Source: Patiriisocius marinus
Lineage (GTDB): Bacteria > Bacteroidota > Bacteroidia > Flavobacteriales > Flavobacteriaceae
Length of the DNA: 64,000 nucleotides
Assembly (NCBI RefSeq): GCF_008974325.1
Contig: NZ_BKCG01000001.1
Span: 434,001 to 498,000 of the forward strand
Reading direction: 5' to 3'
In this document: positions 9,449-17,947 of the stretch, one piece after another
Numbering within the stretch: the stretch's first letter is position 1
Layout of the letters: every line of letters starts with the position of its first letter
Made by a program: the position numbers and the translations under genes
Notes under the pieces: generated by a model
What the model was told of the DNA's origin: nothing
Seen by the model: only the letters and a program-made list of their open reading frames with translations
Databases searched by the model: none

Positions 9449-10684
9449 CCAATCTTTAATTGGTTCTGTAGCAACACCACTTTCCATTGCTGCTTTTGCA
9501 ACTGCAGGAGGTACCGTTGAGATTAGTCTAGGGTCAAAAGGTTTTGGAATGATATACTCTCGGCCAAAAATTAGCTTCGTTTCACCATAAGCAATATTTA
9601 CTTGTTCTGGAACAGGTTCTTTAGCTAATGCAGCAAGTGCTTCTACAGCAGCCATTTTCATTGCTTCATTTATTTTTGTGGCCCTCACATCTAAAGCTCC
9701 CCTAAAAATAAAAGGAAACCCTAGTACATTGTTTACTTGATTAGGATGATCGCTTCGTCCAGTAGCCATTATAATATCATCGCGAGTTTTACAAGCTAAA
9801 TCATATTCTATTTCAGGATCTGGATTTGCCATAGCAAAAACGATAGGACGCTTAGCCATAGACTTTAACATCTTTGGTGTTACAATATTCGCTATAGAAA
9901 GACCAACAAATACATCGGCTTTTTCCATTGCTTCTTCTAAAGTATCAATCTTTCTAGCAGTAGCAAATTCAGCTTTTTCATCAGTAAGATTATCACGATC
10001 TTTTCTAATAACACCTTTGCTATCAATCATAACAATGTTAGCGTCTTTTGCACCAAAGGCCTTATAAAGCCTCGTACAAGAAACCGCAGCAGCACCTGCT
10101 CCGCTGATAACAATTTTCACTTTGTCTATTTTCTTTTTAGCAATTTCCAAAGCATTTAATAATGCAGCTGCAGATATAATTGCTGTACCATGTTGATCAT
10201 CGTGCATTACAGGAATATCTAATTCTTCCTTCAGGCGACGTTCAATTTCAAAAGCTTCAGGAGCTTTAATATCTTCAAGGTTAATCCCTCCAAAAGTAGG
10301 GGCTATATTTTTTACAGTTTCAATAAAAGCATCAACATCCTCTGTACCTACTTCAATATCAAATACATCAATATCTGCAAATATTTTAAATAACAATCCT
10401 TTTCCTTCCATTACAGGTTTAGATGCTTCAGGACCTATGTTTCCCAAACCTAATACCGCTGTACCGTTAGAAATTACCGCTACTAAATTCCCCTTTGCAG
10501 TATATTTATAAACATTATCTACATTTTTAGCAATCTCAAGACAAGGATCTGCCACTCCAGGAGAATAAGCAAGAGACAAATCTCTTTGCGTCGCATATTT
10601 TTTAGTGGGTACAACTTCAATTTTACCCGGTTTTGGTTTAGCATGGTATAATAATGCTTCGCGACGTCTTGATTGTTTACTCAT
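9446..10684 (-). CDS. maeB: NADP-type malic enzyme, catalytic half (MaeB N-terminal domain)
   Basis: This is the catalytic half of the malic enzyme that oxidatively decarboxylates malate to pyruvate with reduction of NAD(P). The 412 residues hold the complete malic domain with [10 protein letters not shown] (about residue 39), [23 protein letters not shown], the metal/substrate region [11 protein letters not shown] (about 160), and the Rossmann loop [12 protein letters not shown] (about 193). The reading frame ends at a TAA (9446-9448) right after PIKDW, in the linker that joins this domain to the PTA-like domain in family members. The same frame reopens at once and runs through the whole PTA-like domain. 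The catalytic core looks intact, so activity is plausible, but acetyl-CoA control and the usual oligomer contacts may be altered. A promoter box lies upstream at 10715-10722. Confidence 0.93.
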   Translation of the reverse strand: MSKQSRRREALLYHAKPKPGKIEVVPTKKYATQRDLSLAYSPGVADPCLEIAKNVDNVYKYTAKGNLVAVISNGTAVLGLGNIGPEASKPVMEGKGLLFKIFADIDVFDIEVGTEDVDAFIETVKNIAPTFGGINLEDIKAPEAFEIERRLKEELDIPVMHDDQHGTAIISAAALLNALEIAKKKIDKVKIVISGAGAAAVSCTRLYKAFGAKDANIVMIDSKGVIRKDRDNLTDEKAEFATARKIDTLEEAMEKADVFVGLSIANIVTPKMLKSMAKRPIVFAMANPDPEIEYDLACKTRDDIIMATGRSDHPNQVNNVLGFPFIFRGALDVRATKINEAMKMAAVEALAALAKEPVPEQVNIAYGETKLIFGREYIIPKPFDPRLISTVPPAVAKAAMESGVATEPIKDW

Positions 10685-10690
10685 AAAAAT

Positions 10691-10704
10691 GTATTAATTA
10701 ATAC
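10691..10704. promoter_or_regulatory. 14-bp perfect palindrome in the maeB leader
   Basis: GTATTAATTAATAC is self-complementary. It lies between the TACATTTG promoter box (10715-10722) and the maeB ATG (10684), a position where a dimeric repressor could act. A/T-rich palindromes also arise by chance in this genome, so the role is a guess. Confidence 0.3.
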
Positions 10705-10714
10705 TCTTAACTTA

Positions 10715-10722
10715 CAAATGTA
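10715..10722 (-). promoter_or_regulatory. putative -7 promoter box for maeB
   Basis: The minus strand reads TACATTTG, an exact match to TAnnTTTG, 30 bp upstream of the maeB ATG. No clear TTG -33 element is visible at the expected distance. Confidence 0.5.
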
Positions 10723-10777
10723 ACAGAGATGATTGAAAAGTAAATATATTCTATAATAATTAACCTTTTTATAATAG

Positions 10778-11647
10778 TTAGTCACTATTATTTAAAAAGT
10801 TAATATTTCGGATTAAACCCTCGAATTTGGTTCTTTTAACTGCACTTTTTTTAAAGATTTCAGCAAAAACATCTCTCGTTATTTCCTCCCAATCCTTTTT
10901 TGAATTAGTAAGCAATGATGGATTAGGATTAAACAAAGGTTCTTTATGCGATTTACTAAAGCGGTTCCAAGGGCAAACGTCTTGACATACATCGCACCCA
11001 AACATCCAATCATCAAATTTACCTTTAAAACTTGACGGTAACTCATCCTTTAATTCGATGGTAAAATAACTAATGCACTTACTACCATCAACAATATAAG
11101 GATCAACTATTGCTTGTGTAGGGCAAGCATCAATACACGCAGTGCAATTACCACAATGATCTGTAACAGCATAATCATACTCTAATTCTAGGTCTACAAT
11201 AAGTTCTGCTATAAAATAAAACGACCCTACTTTTTGAGAAAGTAAATTACTATGCTTTCCAATCCACCCTAAACCACTTTTAGCAGCCCAAGCTTTATCT
11301 AACACTGGTGCTGAATCAACAAAAGCACGACCATTTACCTCTCCTATTTCTTCACGAATAAAATGAAGCAATTTTTTAAGTTTATCTTTTATAACAAAAT
11401 GATAATCTGTTCCGTAAGCATATTTTGATATTTTATAAGAAGTGTCTTTTTGCAACTCTTGAGGATAGTAATTTAGAAGTAATGATATTACACTTTTAGA
11501 ACCTTCCACTAACAATGTAGGATCTAGGCGCTTATCAAAATGATTCTCCATATAGGCCATTTCGCCATTCATATTTTTATTTAGCCAAGACTCTAACCTT
11601 GGAGCCTCTTCCTCTAAAAATCCGGCTTTACTTACACCACAAGACAT
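10778..11647 (-). CDS. queG: epoxyqueuosine reductase QueG
   Basis: QueG is the cobalamin- and Fe-S-dependent enzyme that reduces epoxyqueuosine to queuosine in tRNA. The 289 residues from the first ATG contain the catalytic-Asp region [13 protein letters not shown] (about residue 110), [10 protein letters not shown], and two ferredoxin-like clusters, [12 protein letters not shown] (about 165) and CDVCQDVCP (about 218). The usual length is about 305-315. The open frame upstream of this ATG reads on in frame as a plausible QueG N-terminus ([14 protein letters not shown] just before MSCG), back to a TGA inside the P450 gene, but it holds no ATG, GTG or TTG. An ATT at 11723-11725, one base from ATG, is the only reasonable upstream candidate. 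Either that rare start is used, or the protein lacks its first helix. It is the third gene after ruvB and the P450. Confidence 0.92.
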   Translation of the reverse strand: MSCGVSKAGFLEEEAPRLESWLNKNMNGEMAYMENHFDKRLDPTLLVEGSKSVISLLLNYYPQELQKDTSYKISKYAYGTDYHFVIKDKLKKLLHFIREEIGEVNGRAFVDSAPVLDKAWAAKSGLGWIGKHSNLLSQKVGSFYFIAELIVDLELEYDYAVTDHCGNCTACIDACPTQAIVDPYIVDGSKCISYFTIELKDELPSSFKGKFDDWMFGCDVCQDVCPWNRFSKSHKEPLFNPNPSLLTNSKKDWEEITRDVFAEIFKKSAVKRTKFEGLIRNINFLNNSD

Positions 11648-11760
11648 AAACCCAAGACGACTTGCCTCAGCTTTTATCTTATCAGTATATGTTTGGGCTA
11701 AATTAATGGGATACGTTTTTTTAATCTCAAAACAACTTGCAAACTCTAAGTAGATGTAAT

Positions 11761-13101
11761 TTATCGCTTCTCAAATTCTAGAAATGCATCTTTTGGTTTT
11801 AAAGTAATTAATGGAGTGATTTTAATAGGCGTAGTCTTTTCTTTAATTCTGAAATTTTCAAGTAAGGTAGTAATAGCTAATACCATTTCATACATAGCAA
11901 AATTGTTCCCAATGCACATTCTTGGACCTGCTCCAAAAGGAAAATAATGTCCTGAATATTCCTTTGCTTGCATTCGAGAGAAGCGAGTTGGATCAAATTT
12001 TTCTGGATTATCCCAAAATCTTTTATCATTTTGGATTTCAATAACTGAAAACAATAAACTTGTGCCTTTTGGTATTTTCATTCCATTGAACTCATCATCC
12101 TCTTTGTTCACCCTATCAATAAAATAAGCTGGCGGAAACATTCGCATTGCTTCTTCAATAACATTTTTAGTGTATGGTGATTCTTTAAGAAATATCATCA
12201 AATCACCATCAGCGATACTTTTAGCGCTATTTATTTCTGATAAGATGATTTCTTGGATCTTTGGATTTTTAGCTATTAGTTGTGTAGTAAATGACAATGC
12301 ATTTGAAGTAGTTTCATGACCGGCGGTAAAGAGTATTAATATTTCATCTATCAGCTGTTCATCTTCCATAGCTTCACCATCATCATATCTTGCATCAAGA
12401 AGCATATCTAACAAGTCATACTCTTTTATCGAACTTTCACGGCGGTTATTTATCAATTTAAGCACAATATCACGTCCTTCTTTAGATCTATCTATCGCTG
12501 CTTCAATTTTACCTGTAAGTTTAAAATACCAATTTAAATAAGGTTGTCTTAACTCTCTAACAAGCATTTTTTGGCCATTTTCAGTAATGTCTTGTAATTC
12601 AGAAACCTGTGTATCGGTGATAGCTCCACTAAATAGTGCTTTAGCTACAGTTTGGAAAGCGAGATCGTTAAATAACGGAAATACATCAAAAGGCACATTT
12701 GGTTTGATTTTTAATATTTCAGAAGTAATTGCATCCTGAATTTTATCCATCAACAACGCTAATTGTTTTTTATGAAACGCTGGCTGAATAAGCTTTCTTT
12801 GTCGTTGCCACAATTCGCCCTCTGAAGTCAACAGACCTTTACCAATATACTTTGCCACCTCTACGGTTTGAATGGGTGATTTCGTGTAATTGCGTTGGTT
12901 TTTCTGAAGTGCGTATTGAAGAAAACCAGCATCACGGCTAAACACCACTGAATCATTAAAACTTATATTTAATTGAAATGTATCACCTTTCTCTTCAAAA
13001 TTTTGTCGGTGAAATGGTAATGGGTTTTTTAGTATATCAACTGAATGTTTTAAAAATTTCAATAATGAAACTTCCGGAATATTTGATGTGATTTTAGTCA
13101 T
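11761..13101 (-). CDS. cytochrome P450
   Basis: This is a heme-thiolate monooxygenase of 446 residues. The I-helix oxygen-binding motif AGHETTS lies at about residues 259-265, the K-helix ExxR as EEAMR (about 315), and the heme loop [12 protein letters not shown] places the ligand Cys near residue 395. There is no N-terminal membrane anchor or fused reductase, so it would need separate redox partners; none is nearby. The sequence resembles the bacterial CYP102/CYP4-like group in its heme region. The substrate cannot be told from sequence. It starts 2 bp after the ruvB stop and is presumably cotranscribed with it, which says little about its role. It lies 24 kb from the pigment cluster. Confidence 0.92.
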   Translation of the reverse strand: MTKITSNIPEVSLLKFLKHSVDILKNPLPFHRQNFEEKGDTFQLNISFNDSVVFSRDAGFLQYALQKNQRNYTKSPIQTVEVAKYIGKGLLTSEGELWQRQRKLIQPAFHKKQLALLMDKIQDAITSEILKIKPNVPFDVFPLFNDLAFQTVAKALFSGAITDTQVSELQDITENGQKMLVRELRQPYLNWYFKLTGKIEAAIDRSKEGRDIVLKLINNRRESSIKEYDLLDMLLDARYDDGEAMEDEQLIDEILILFTAGHETTSNALSFTTQLIAKNPKIQEIILSEINSAKSIADGDLMIFLKESPYTKNVIEEAMRMFPPAYFIDRVNKEDDEFNGMKIPKGTSLLFSVIEIQNDKRFWDNPEKFDPTRFSRMQAKEYSGHYFPFGAGPRMCIGNNFAMYEMVLAITTLLENFRIKEKTTPIKITPLITLKPKDAFLEFEKR

Positions 13102-13103
13102 AT

Positions 13104-14126
13104 TTAAAATAATCCCCCTTGAATAGGACCTTTAATTTTCCCTAAATGTTTATAGGCAGCTTCCGTAACCTCTCTACCGCGAGGTGTTCTCATAATAAAA
13201 CCTTGTTGAATTAAAAAAGGCTCATACACTTCCTCTATAGTTTCAGGGCTTTCAGAAACTGCTGTAGCAATGGTAGAAATACCGACTGGGCCACCTTTAA
13301 ACTTTTCAATAATGGTAGTTAATATTTTATTATCCATCTCGTCTAAGCCAAAGGCATCAACGTTTAATGCTTTTAATGAGAATTTAGCAATACTAATATC
13401 AATATTTCCATTTCCTTTTATTTGAGCAAAATCTCTAACCCTTCTCAACAATGCATTAGCTATTCGTGGAGTTCCTCTACTTCGGCCAGCTATTTCAATT
13501 GCAGCTTCCATAGAGATAGGAACTTGTAAAATTGTGGCACTTCTTTGCACAATGGTTGTGAGCAACTCAGTTGAATAATACTGAAGTCTTGAAGCAATAC
13601 CAAAACGAGCACGCATAGGCGCTGTTAGCAATCCAGATCTAGTTGTTGCTCCTACTAAAGTAAATGGAGCTAGGTGAATTTGAACCGTACGTGCATTAGG
13701 TCCAGATTCAATCATTATATCAATTTTATAATCTTCCATCGCAGAGTATAAATACTCTTCAACTATAGGACTTAAACGATGAATTTCGTCTATAAATAAC
13801 ACATCGCGTTCTTCAAGATTAGTAAGCAATCCTGCAAGATCACCTGGCTTATCTAAAACAGGCCCGGAAGTAACTTTTATTCCTACTTCAAGTTCATTAG
13901 CTAATATATGAGCTAATGTTGTTTTTCCTAAACCTGGAGGACCATGAAACAATGTATGATCTAAAGCTTCTCCCCTAAGATTAGCTGCTTGAACAAAAAC
14001 TTGGAGGTTTTCTAAAGCTTGATCCTGCCCTGTAAAATCATCAAAGCTAAGAGGCCTTAATTGTTTTTCAATTTCTATATCTTGAGAAGACAAGTGGTCT
14101 TCAGATGGGTCAAGGTTCTCATTCAT
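13104..14126 (-). CDS. ruvB: Holliday junction helicase motor RuvB
   Basis: RuvB is the hexameric AAA+ ATPase that drives branch migration with RuvA. From the preferred ATG at 14124-14126 ([10 protein letters not shown]) the product is 340 residues. Walker A is GPPGLGKT (about 62-69), Walker B is LFIDEIHRL (about 113), sensor 1 is GATTRSGLL, and the C-terminal winged helix ends in [12 protein letters not shown]. An in-frame ATG five codons upstream (14141) adds only YLYY-type residues not seen in the family, so I place the start at 14126. It heads the ruvB-P450-queG run. Confidence 0.97.
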   Translation of the reverse strand: MNENLDPSEDHLSSQDIEIEKQLRPLSFDDFTGQDQALENLQVFVQAANLRGEALDHTLFHGPPGLGKTTLAHILANELEVGIKVTSGPVLDKPGDLAGLLTNLEERDVLFIDEIHRLSPIVEEYLYSAMEDYKIDIMIESGPNARTVQIHLAPFTLVGATTRSGLLTAPMRARFGIASRLQYYSTELLTTIVQRSATILQVPISMEAAIEIAGRSRGTPRIANALLRRVRDFAQIKGNGNIDISIAKFSLKALNVDAFGLDEMDNKILTTIIEKFKGGPVGISTIATAVSESPETIEEVYEPFLIQQGFIMRTPRGREVTEAAYKHLGKIKGPIQGGLF

Positions 14127-14295
14127 ATAGTAAAGATACAAAGTGTAAGTTTATTAATTGAGTTGGTTATTTGATATTTCAGAAAGAATAATCAAAAGAA
14201 TAATTATAATATTTTTTATATGTTTAACAATCAATTAATAAGTATCATTTTATACTTAGTAATGAAGTCAATACCTTTAAAATAAAAACCTTAAA

Positions 14296-14805
14296 ATGAC
14301 AAAACCAAGAACTAAAACACCGGATTTAAAGTTAAATTTAATAAATGATACTGTTTGGGACCTTAGCGAACAAGATCCAGATTCATTTACTCTTGTAGTA
14401 TTTTACAGAGGATTACATTGTCCAAAATGCAAACTACAACTTGAAGAAATTACCGAATACTTAGAAGACTTTGTAGAACTAGGCGTAAATATAGTAGCTG
14501 CAAGTATGGATACGCAACAAAGAGCTAAACAAGCAGGTGATGAATGGGACGTTACATCTTTACCTATCGCCTATGGTATGAATGAAAAAAAAGCTAGAGA
14601 GTGGGGATTATATATTTCTGAAGGTATTTCAAAAAAAGAACCGGAAATATTTTCGGAACCAGGTTTGTTTTTGATTGATAATGAAGGATTATTATTCTTC
14701 TCTTCTGTACAAACAATGCCATTTGCAAGGCCAGGTACGAAAGATGTAATTAACGCTATAAAGTTTATACAAAACAAAGATTACCCAGCTAGAGGAGAAA
14801 AGTAA
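14296..14805 (+). CDS. peroxiredoxin-like thioredoxin-fold protein (AhpC/TSA family)
   Basis: A 169-residue cytoplasmic protein with a thioredoxin fold. FYRGLHCPKCK carries a CxxC pair (C42, C45) at the peroxidatic position, followed by QLEEI and a conserved VVAASMDTQQRA stretch; FLIDNEGLLFF is the usual late strand. Members of this group are annotated as redoxin or peroxiredoxin-like, and a role in disposal of peroxide or a thiol substrate is inferred. No signal peptide is visible. It stands alone on the plus strand, divergent from ruvB, with its own strong terminator 10 bp after the stop. A weak promoter-like TACCTTTA lies at 14272-14279. Confidence 0.8.
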   Translation: MTKPRTKTPDLKLNLINDTVWDLSEQDPDSFTLVVFYRGLHCPKCKLQLEEITEYLEDFVELGVNIVAASMDTQQRAKQAGDEWDVTSLPIAYGMNEKKAREWGLYISEGISKKEPEIFSEPGLFLIDNEGLLFFSSVQTMPFARPGTKDVINAIKFIQNKDYPARGEK

Positions 14806-14815
14806 TCACCAAAAA

Positions 14816-14840
14816 AAAACGCCTTTATAAAGGCGTTTTT
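14816..14840 (+). terminator. Rho-independent terminator of the peroxiredoxin-like gene
   Basis: AAAACGCC and GGCGTTTT arms with a TTTATAAA centre form a tight hairpin from 14816, followed by T residues. The stem starts 11 bp after the stop codon. Confidence 0.9.
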
Positions 14841-14896
14841 ACATGTTTAATCTGAAATTCTCCCCAAAACTTCTGACTTATGTATAGCCAAATATA

Positions 14897-14940
14897 CATT
14901 GGGTATAGAATAAGAACAATACCCAATGATGGGTATTTTT
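14897..14940 (+). promoter_or_regulatory. three-segment repeat able to form two exclusive hairpins
   Basis: Segment 1 (14897-14906, CATTGGGTAT) is the exact complement of segment 2 (14919-14928, ATACCCAATG). Segment 2 (14919-14925) can instead pair with segment 3 (14930-14936, TGGGTAT) across a 4-base loop, and that second hairpin is followed by a T run on the plus strand. This is the geometry of an antiterminator/terminator switch. However, no plus-strand gene lies downstream; it may simply be a backup terminator. Confidence 0.4.
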
Positions 14941-14961
14941 ATGGAACTCTAACTATTGTAT

Positions 14962-14998
14962 AAAAAAAGTCCTTTCAAATTGAAAGGACTTTTTTTAT
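14962..14998. terminator. bidirectional terminator at the end of the act-cox operon
   Basis: AAAAAAAGTCCTTTC and GAAAGGACTTTTTTT arms around a short AAATT loop form a symmetrical hairpin with T runs on both strands. It lies 12 bp beyond the stop of cytochrome oxidase subunit I on the minus strand. Confidence 0.9.
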
Positions 14999-15009
14999 AC
15001 TACAATTTT

Positions 15010-16836
15010 TTAATGATGCATTTCTTCTTCGTTATCTTGAAGAGGTACGTGCTGAGGAATATAATCTTGACCTTCGATAACATATCCTGTTTCATCTTTG
15101 TTTAACTTACTGTAATCATAAGCCCAACGGTGAACTTCTGGAATTGGTCCTGACCAGTTACCGTGTATATGTTTAACATCAGCCGTCCACTCTAACGTAG
15201 TGGCTTTCCAAGGATTTTTAGGTCCTACTTTACCATAATACATTGAATGAATAAAGTTGTATAGGAATACTAATTGTGCAGCTGCAGTGATAATGGCAAA
15301 TATTGTCATGACAACGTTGATATCAGCTAAATCATCAAAGTATGGGAATGCTGTGTTTGTATAATAACGTCTAGGTAAACCTGCCATACCTACAAAGTGC
15401 ATTGGAAAAAATACTCCGTATGCTCCTACAATTGTAATCCAAAAGTGAACATAACCTAAGTTTTTATTCAACATTCTACCTTCAAACATTTTTGGGAACC
15501 AGTGATATACCCCTGCAAATAAACCATATAATGCAGATATACCCATTACCAAGTGAAAGTGAGCAACTACAAAATAAGTATCGTGAACATTAATATCTAA
15601 AGCACTATCTCCTAAAATAATTCCTGTAAGACCACCTGTTATGAAAGTAGATACAAATCCAATTGAAAACAACATAGCTGTATTCATTTGAAGATTACCT
15701 TTCCATAGTGTGGTAATCCAATTAAAAGATTTTACAGCAGATGGAATGGCGATTAATAAGGTTGTAAATGTAAATACAGATCCTAAGAATGGATTCATAC
15801 CAGAAATAAACATATGGTGACCCCAAACAATTGTAGACAGAAATGCAATTGCTAAAATTGACATAACCATTGCACGGTATCCAAAAATAGGCTTACGTGC
15901 ATTAGTAGCCATAATTTCAGAAACCATACCCATTGCTGGTAAGATTACAATATATACTTCTGGGTGACCTAAGAACCAAAACAAGTGTTCATATAATACT
16001 GGAGAACCACCTTGATTATGCAATACTTCACCTGCAATATAAATGTCACTTAAGAAAAATGAAGTTCCAAAACTTCTATCCATTAACAACATCAAAGCTG
16101 CAGATAATAAAACAGGGAATGAAACAATACCAATAACAGCTGTCACAAAAAATGCCCAGATTGTTAATGGAAGTCTAGTCATAGACATTCCCTTAGTACG
16201 TAAGTTTAATACTGTTACAACATAATTTAATGATCCTAATAAAGAAGAAGCAATAAATATAGCCATAGAAACTAACCATAGAGTCATACCTGCACCAGAA
16301 CCTGGTATAGCTTGAGGCAATGCACTTAATGGTGGATAAACTGTCCATCCTGCTGATGCTGGTCCTGCTTCTACAAATAATGACATTATCATAAAGAAAC
16401 TTGACAAAAAGAATAACCAATAAGAGACCATGTTAAGGAATCCAGAGGCCATATCACGAGCTCCAATCTGTAATGGAATTAATAAGTTACTAAATGTCCC
16501 ACTTAGACCAGCCGTTAGTACGAAGAAAACCATTATAGTTCCATGAATAGTAACTAGTGCTAAATATACACTAGGATCCATAACTCCACCTTCTGCCCAC
16601 TTACCTAAAAGTAATTCAAATATTTGGAATGGTTCTTCAGGCCAAGCTAATTGCATTCTAAAAAGAATTGACATAGCGATACCTATAATTCCCATAAACA
16701 AACCAGTTAAAAGGTATTGTTTAGAAATCATTTTATGATCAGTACTAAAAATATATTTAGTAATGAATGATTGTTTATGATGATGCCCGTGATCGTCGTG
16801 GTGATCTACTGCGTGGTCATTAGCGTGTGCTGACAT
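15010..16836 (-). CDS. ctaD: cytochrome c oxidase subunit I (heme-copper oxidase)
   Basis: The 608-residue catalytic subunit of an A-type heme-copper oxidase reduces oxygen at the heme a3-CuB site and pumps protons across the inner membrane. About 12 membrane segments are apparent. The proton-channel/active-site motif LGHPEVYIVILP, the CuB histidines WGHHMF, and HDTYFVVAHFHLVMG with heme ligands are all present. The N-terminus is His-rich (MSAHANDHAVDHHDDHGHHH) and the C-terminus ends in MHH. It is the last gene of the act-cox operon, 18 bp after subunit II, and a terminator follows. No subunit III is present in the window. Confidence 0.97.
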   Translation of the reverse strand: MSAHANDHAVDHHDDHGHHHKQSFITKYIFSTDHKMISKQYLLTGLFMGIIGIAMSILFRMQLAWPEEPFQIFELLLGKWAEGGVMDPSVYLALVTIHGTIMVFFVLTAGLSGTFSNLLIPLQIGARDMASGFLNMVSYWLFFLSSFFMIMSLFVEAGPASAGWTVYPPLSALPQAIPGSGAGMTLWLVSMAIFIASSLLGSLNYVVTVLNLRTKGMSMTRLPLTIWAFFVTAVIGIVSFPVLLSAALMLLMDRSFGTSFFLSDIYIAGEVLHNQGGSPVLYEHLFWFLGHPEVYIVILPAMGMVSEIMATNARKPIFGYRAMVMSILAIAFLSTIVWGHHMFISGMNPFLGSVFTFTTLLIAIPSAVKSFNWITTLWKGNLQMNTAMLFSIGFVSTFITGGLTGIILGDSALDINVHDTYFVVAHFHLVMGISALYGLFAGVYHWFPKMFEGRMLNKNLGYVHFWITIVGAYGVFFPMHFVGMAGLPRRYYTNTAFPYFDDLADINVVMTIFAIITAAAQLVFLYNFIHSMYYGKVGPKNPWKATTLEWTADVKHIHGNWSGPIPEVHRWAYDYSKLNKDETGYVIEGQDYIPQHVPLQDNEEEMHH

Positions 16837-16854
16837 ATCTAATTCTTGTTTTTT

Positions 16855-17922
16855 TTATTTCTTTAAAGATGTTGCAATGTTTGGTTGAGTTGCTAACCAA
16901 GCATCATAATCCTCTTGAGATTCTACAATAATCTTCATTTGCATATTGTAGTGGTTTGTACCACAAATCTTATTACAAAGTAACATATAATCAAATTCGT
17001 ATGGTTCTAAAGCTTCTTCTCCTTTTAAAGCAAGTTCTTTACTTTTTTCACTACGAAGTTCATTAATTTTCTTAACCTTAGCTACAATTACATCATCCAT
17101 TCTCATTTCATCTGTTGTAACTGTTGGCGTGAATGAAAATTGAGTAATCATACCTGGAACACAATTCATCTGCGCTCTAAAGTGAGGCATATAAGCAGAG
17201 TGAAGAACATCTTGTGAACGCATTTTAAACAATACTTGTTTTCCAACAGGTAAGTGTAATTCATTTACAACAATATCATCTTGTGCGTTTGGATCTGAAG
17301 TATCAACACCTAATTGATTAGCCCCTTCGATTAGTCTTACATTAGCTTCACCTAAAGTATTATCTGAACCACTATAGCGAGCTCTCCAATCAAATTGATA
17401 AGCGTATAGTTCTACAACCATAGGATCTTCATCAGCATCAACGTTCATAATATCAGTCCAAGTAAAAAGACCATATATAATTAAAGCTGCTAAAACTATA
17501 ACTGGAATAATTGTCCAAATGAATTCAAGTTTATCATTATCCGCAAAAAATAATGCCTTAGTATCTTCTGCACCTCTATACTTAAATGCGAAGTAACTTA
17601 ATAACCAAAGTGTGAAAAATCCAACAATAAATATTAAAGACATTGAAATCAACATTAAATTGTCAGTTTCAACTCCATGTTCTGAAGCGGATTTTGGTAA
17701 TAATACATCGCCCCATTTCCAGAAACAAAGTATCATTAACACATATGTAAATATTGCTAAACCTAACATTAACCATCCGTTAACGTTGTTATCTTTTAAA
17801 TTAGCAATTTCTGAAGATTCACCTAATTCTTCAGCAGACTTAGACATGTTAAATATCTTGCCCAACTGTAGTACGGTAATTCCGAAAAGAATAATTACTA
17901 ATACAACTAAAAATGCAGTCAT
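16855..17922 (-). CDS. ctaC: cytochrome c oxidase subunit II (CuA)
   Basis: Subunit II accepts electrons at the CuA centre and passes them to heme a. The CuA ligand region is CNKICGTNHYNM near residue 320, with the upstream LHSAYMPHFRAQMNCVPG region supplying the other His. The Glu usually found between the two Cys is a Lys here; only its backbone binds copper, so function should be kept. The protein is 355 residues and shows four hydrophobic helices (about 3-25, 48-75, 89-116 and 131-155), two more than the classical hairpin. No fused cytochrome c domain is present, so the donor is probably the heme subunits of alternative complex III. Confidence 0.95.
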   Translation of the reverse strand: MTAFLVVLVIILFGITVLQLGKIFNMSKSAEELGESSEIANLKDNNVNGWLMLGLAIFTYVLMILCFWKWGDVLLPKSASEHGVETDNLMLISMSLIFIVGFFTLWLLSYFAFKYRGAEDTKALFFADNDKLEFIWTIIPVIVLAALIIYGLFTWTDIMNVDADEDPMVVELYAYQFDWRARYSGSDNTLGEANVRLIEGANQLGVDTSDPNAQDDIVVNELHLPVGKQVLFKMRSQDVLHSAYMPHFRAQMNCVPGMITQFSFTPTVTTDEMRMDDVIVAKVKKINELRSEKSKELALKGEEALEPYEFDYMLLCNKICGTNHYNMQMKIIVESQEDYDAWLATQPNIATSLKK

Positions 17923-17947
17923 CGTTATCTGTCTTCTAAATGATTAA

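Noticed and set aside
10778-11647. queG as a decayed pseudogene
   Set aside because: The body and both Fe-S motifs are intact and the frame is open; only the start is in doubt.
9418-11725. a mutator or damage pattern linking the maeB stop and the queG ATT as two G-to-T changes
   Set aside because: Two sites are too few, and the ancestral bases are not known from this window alone.
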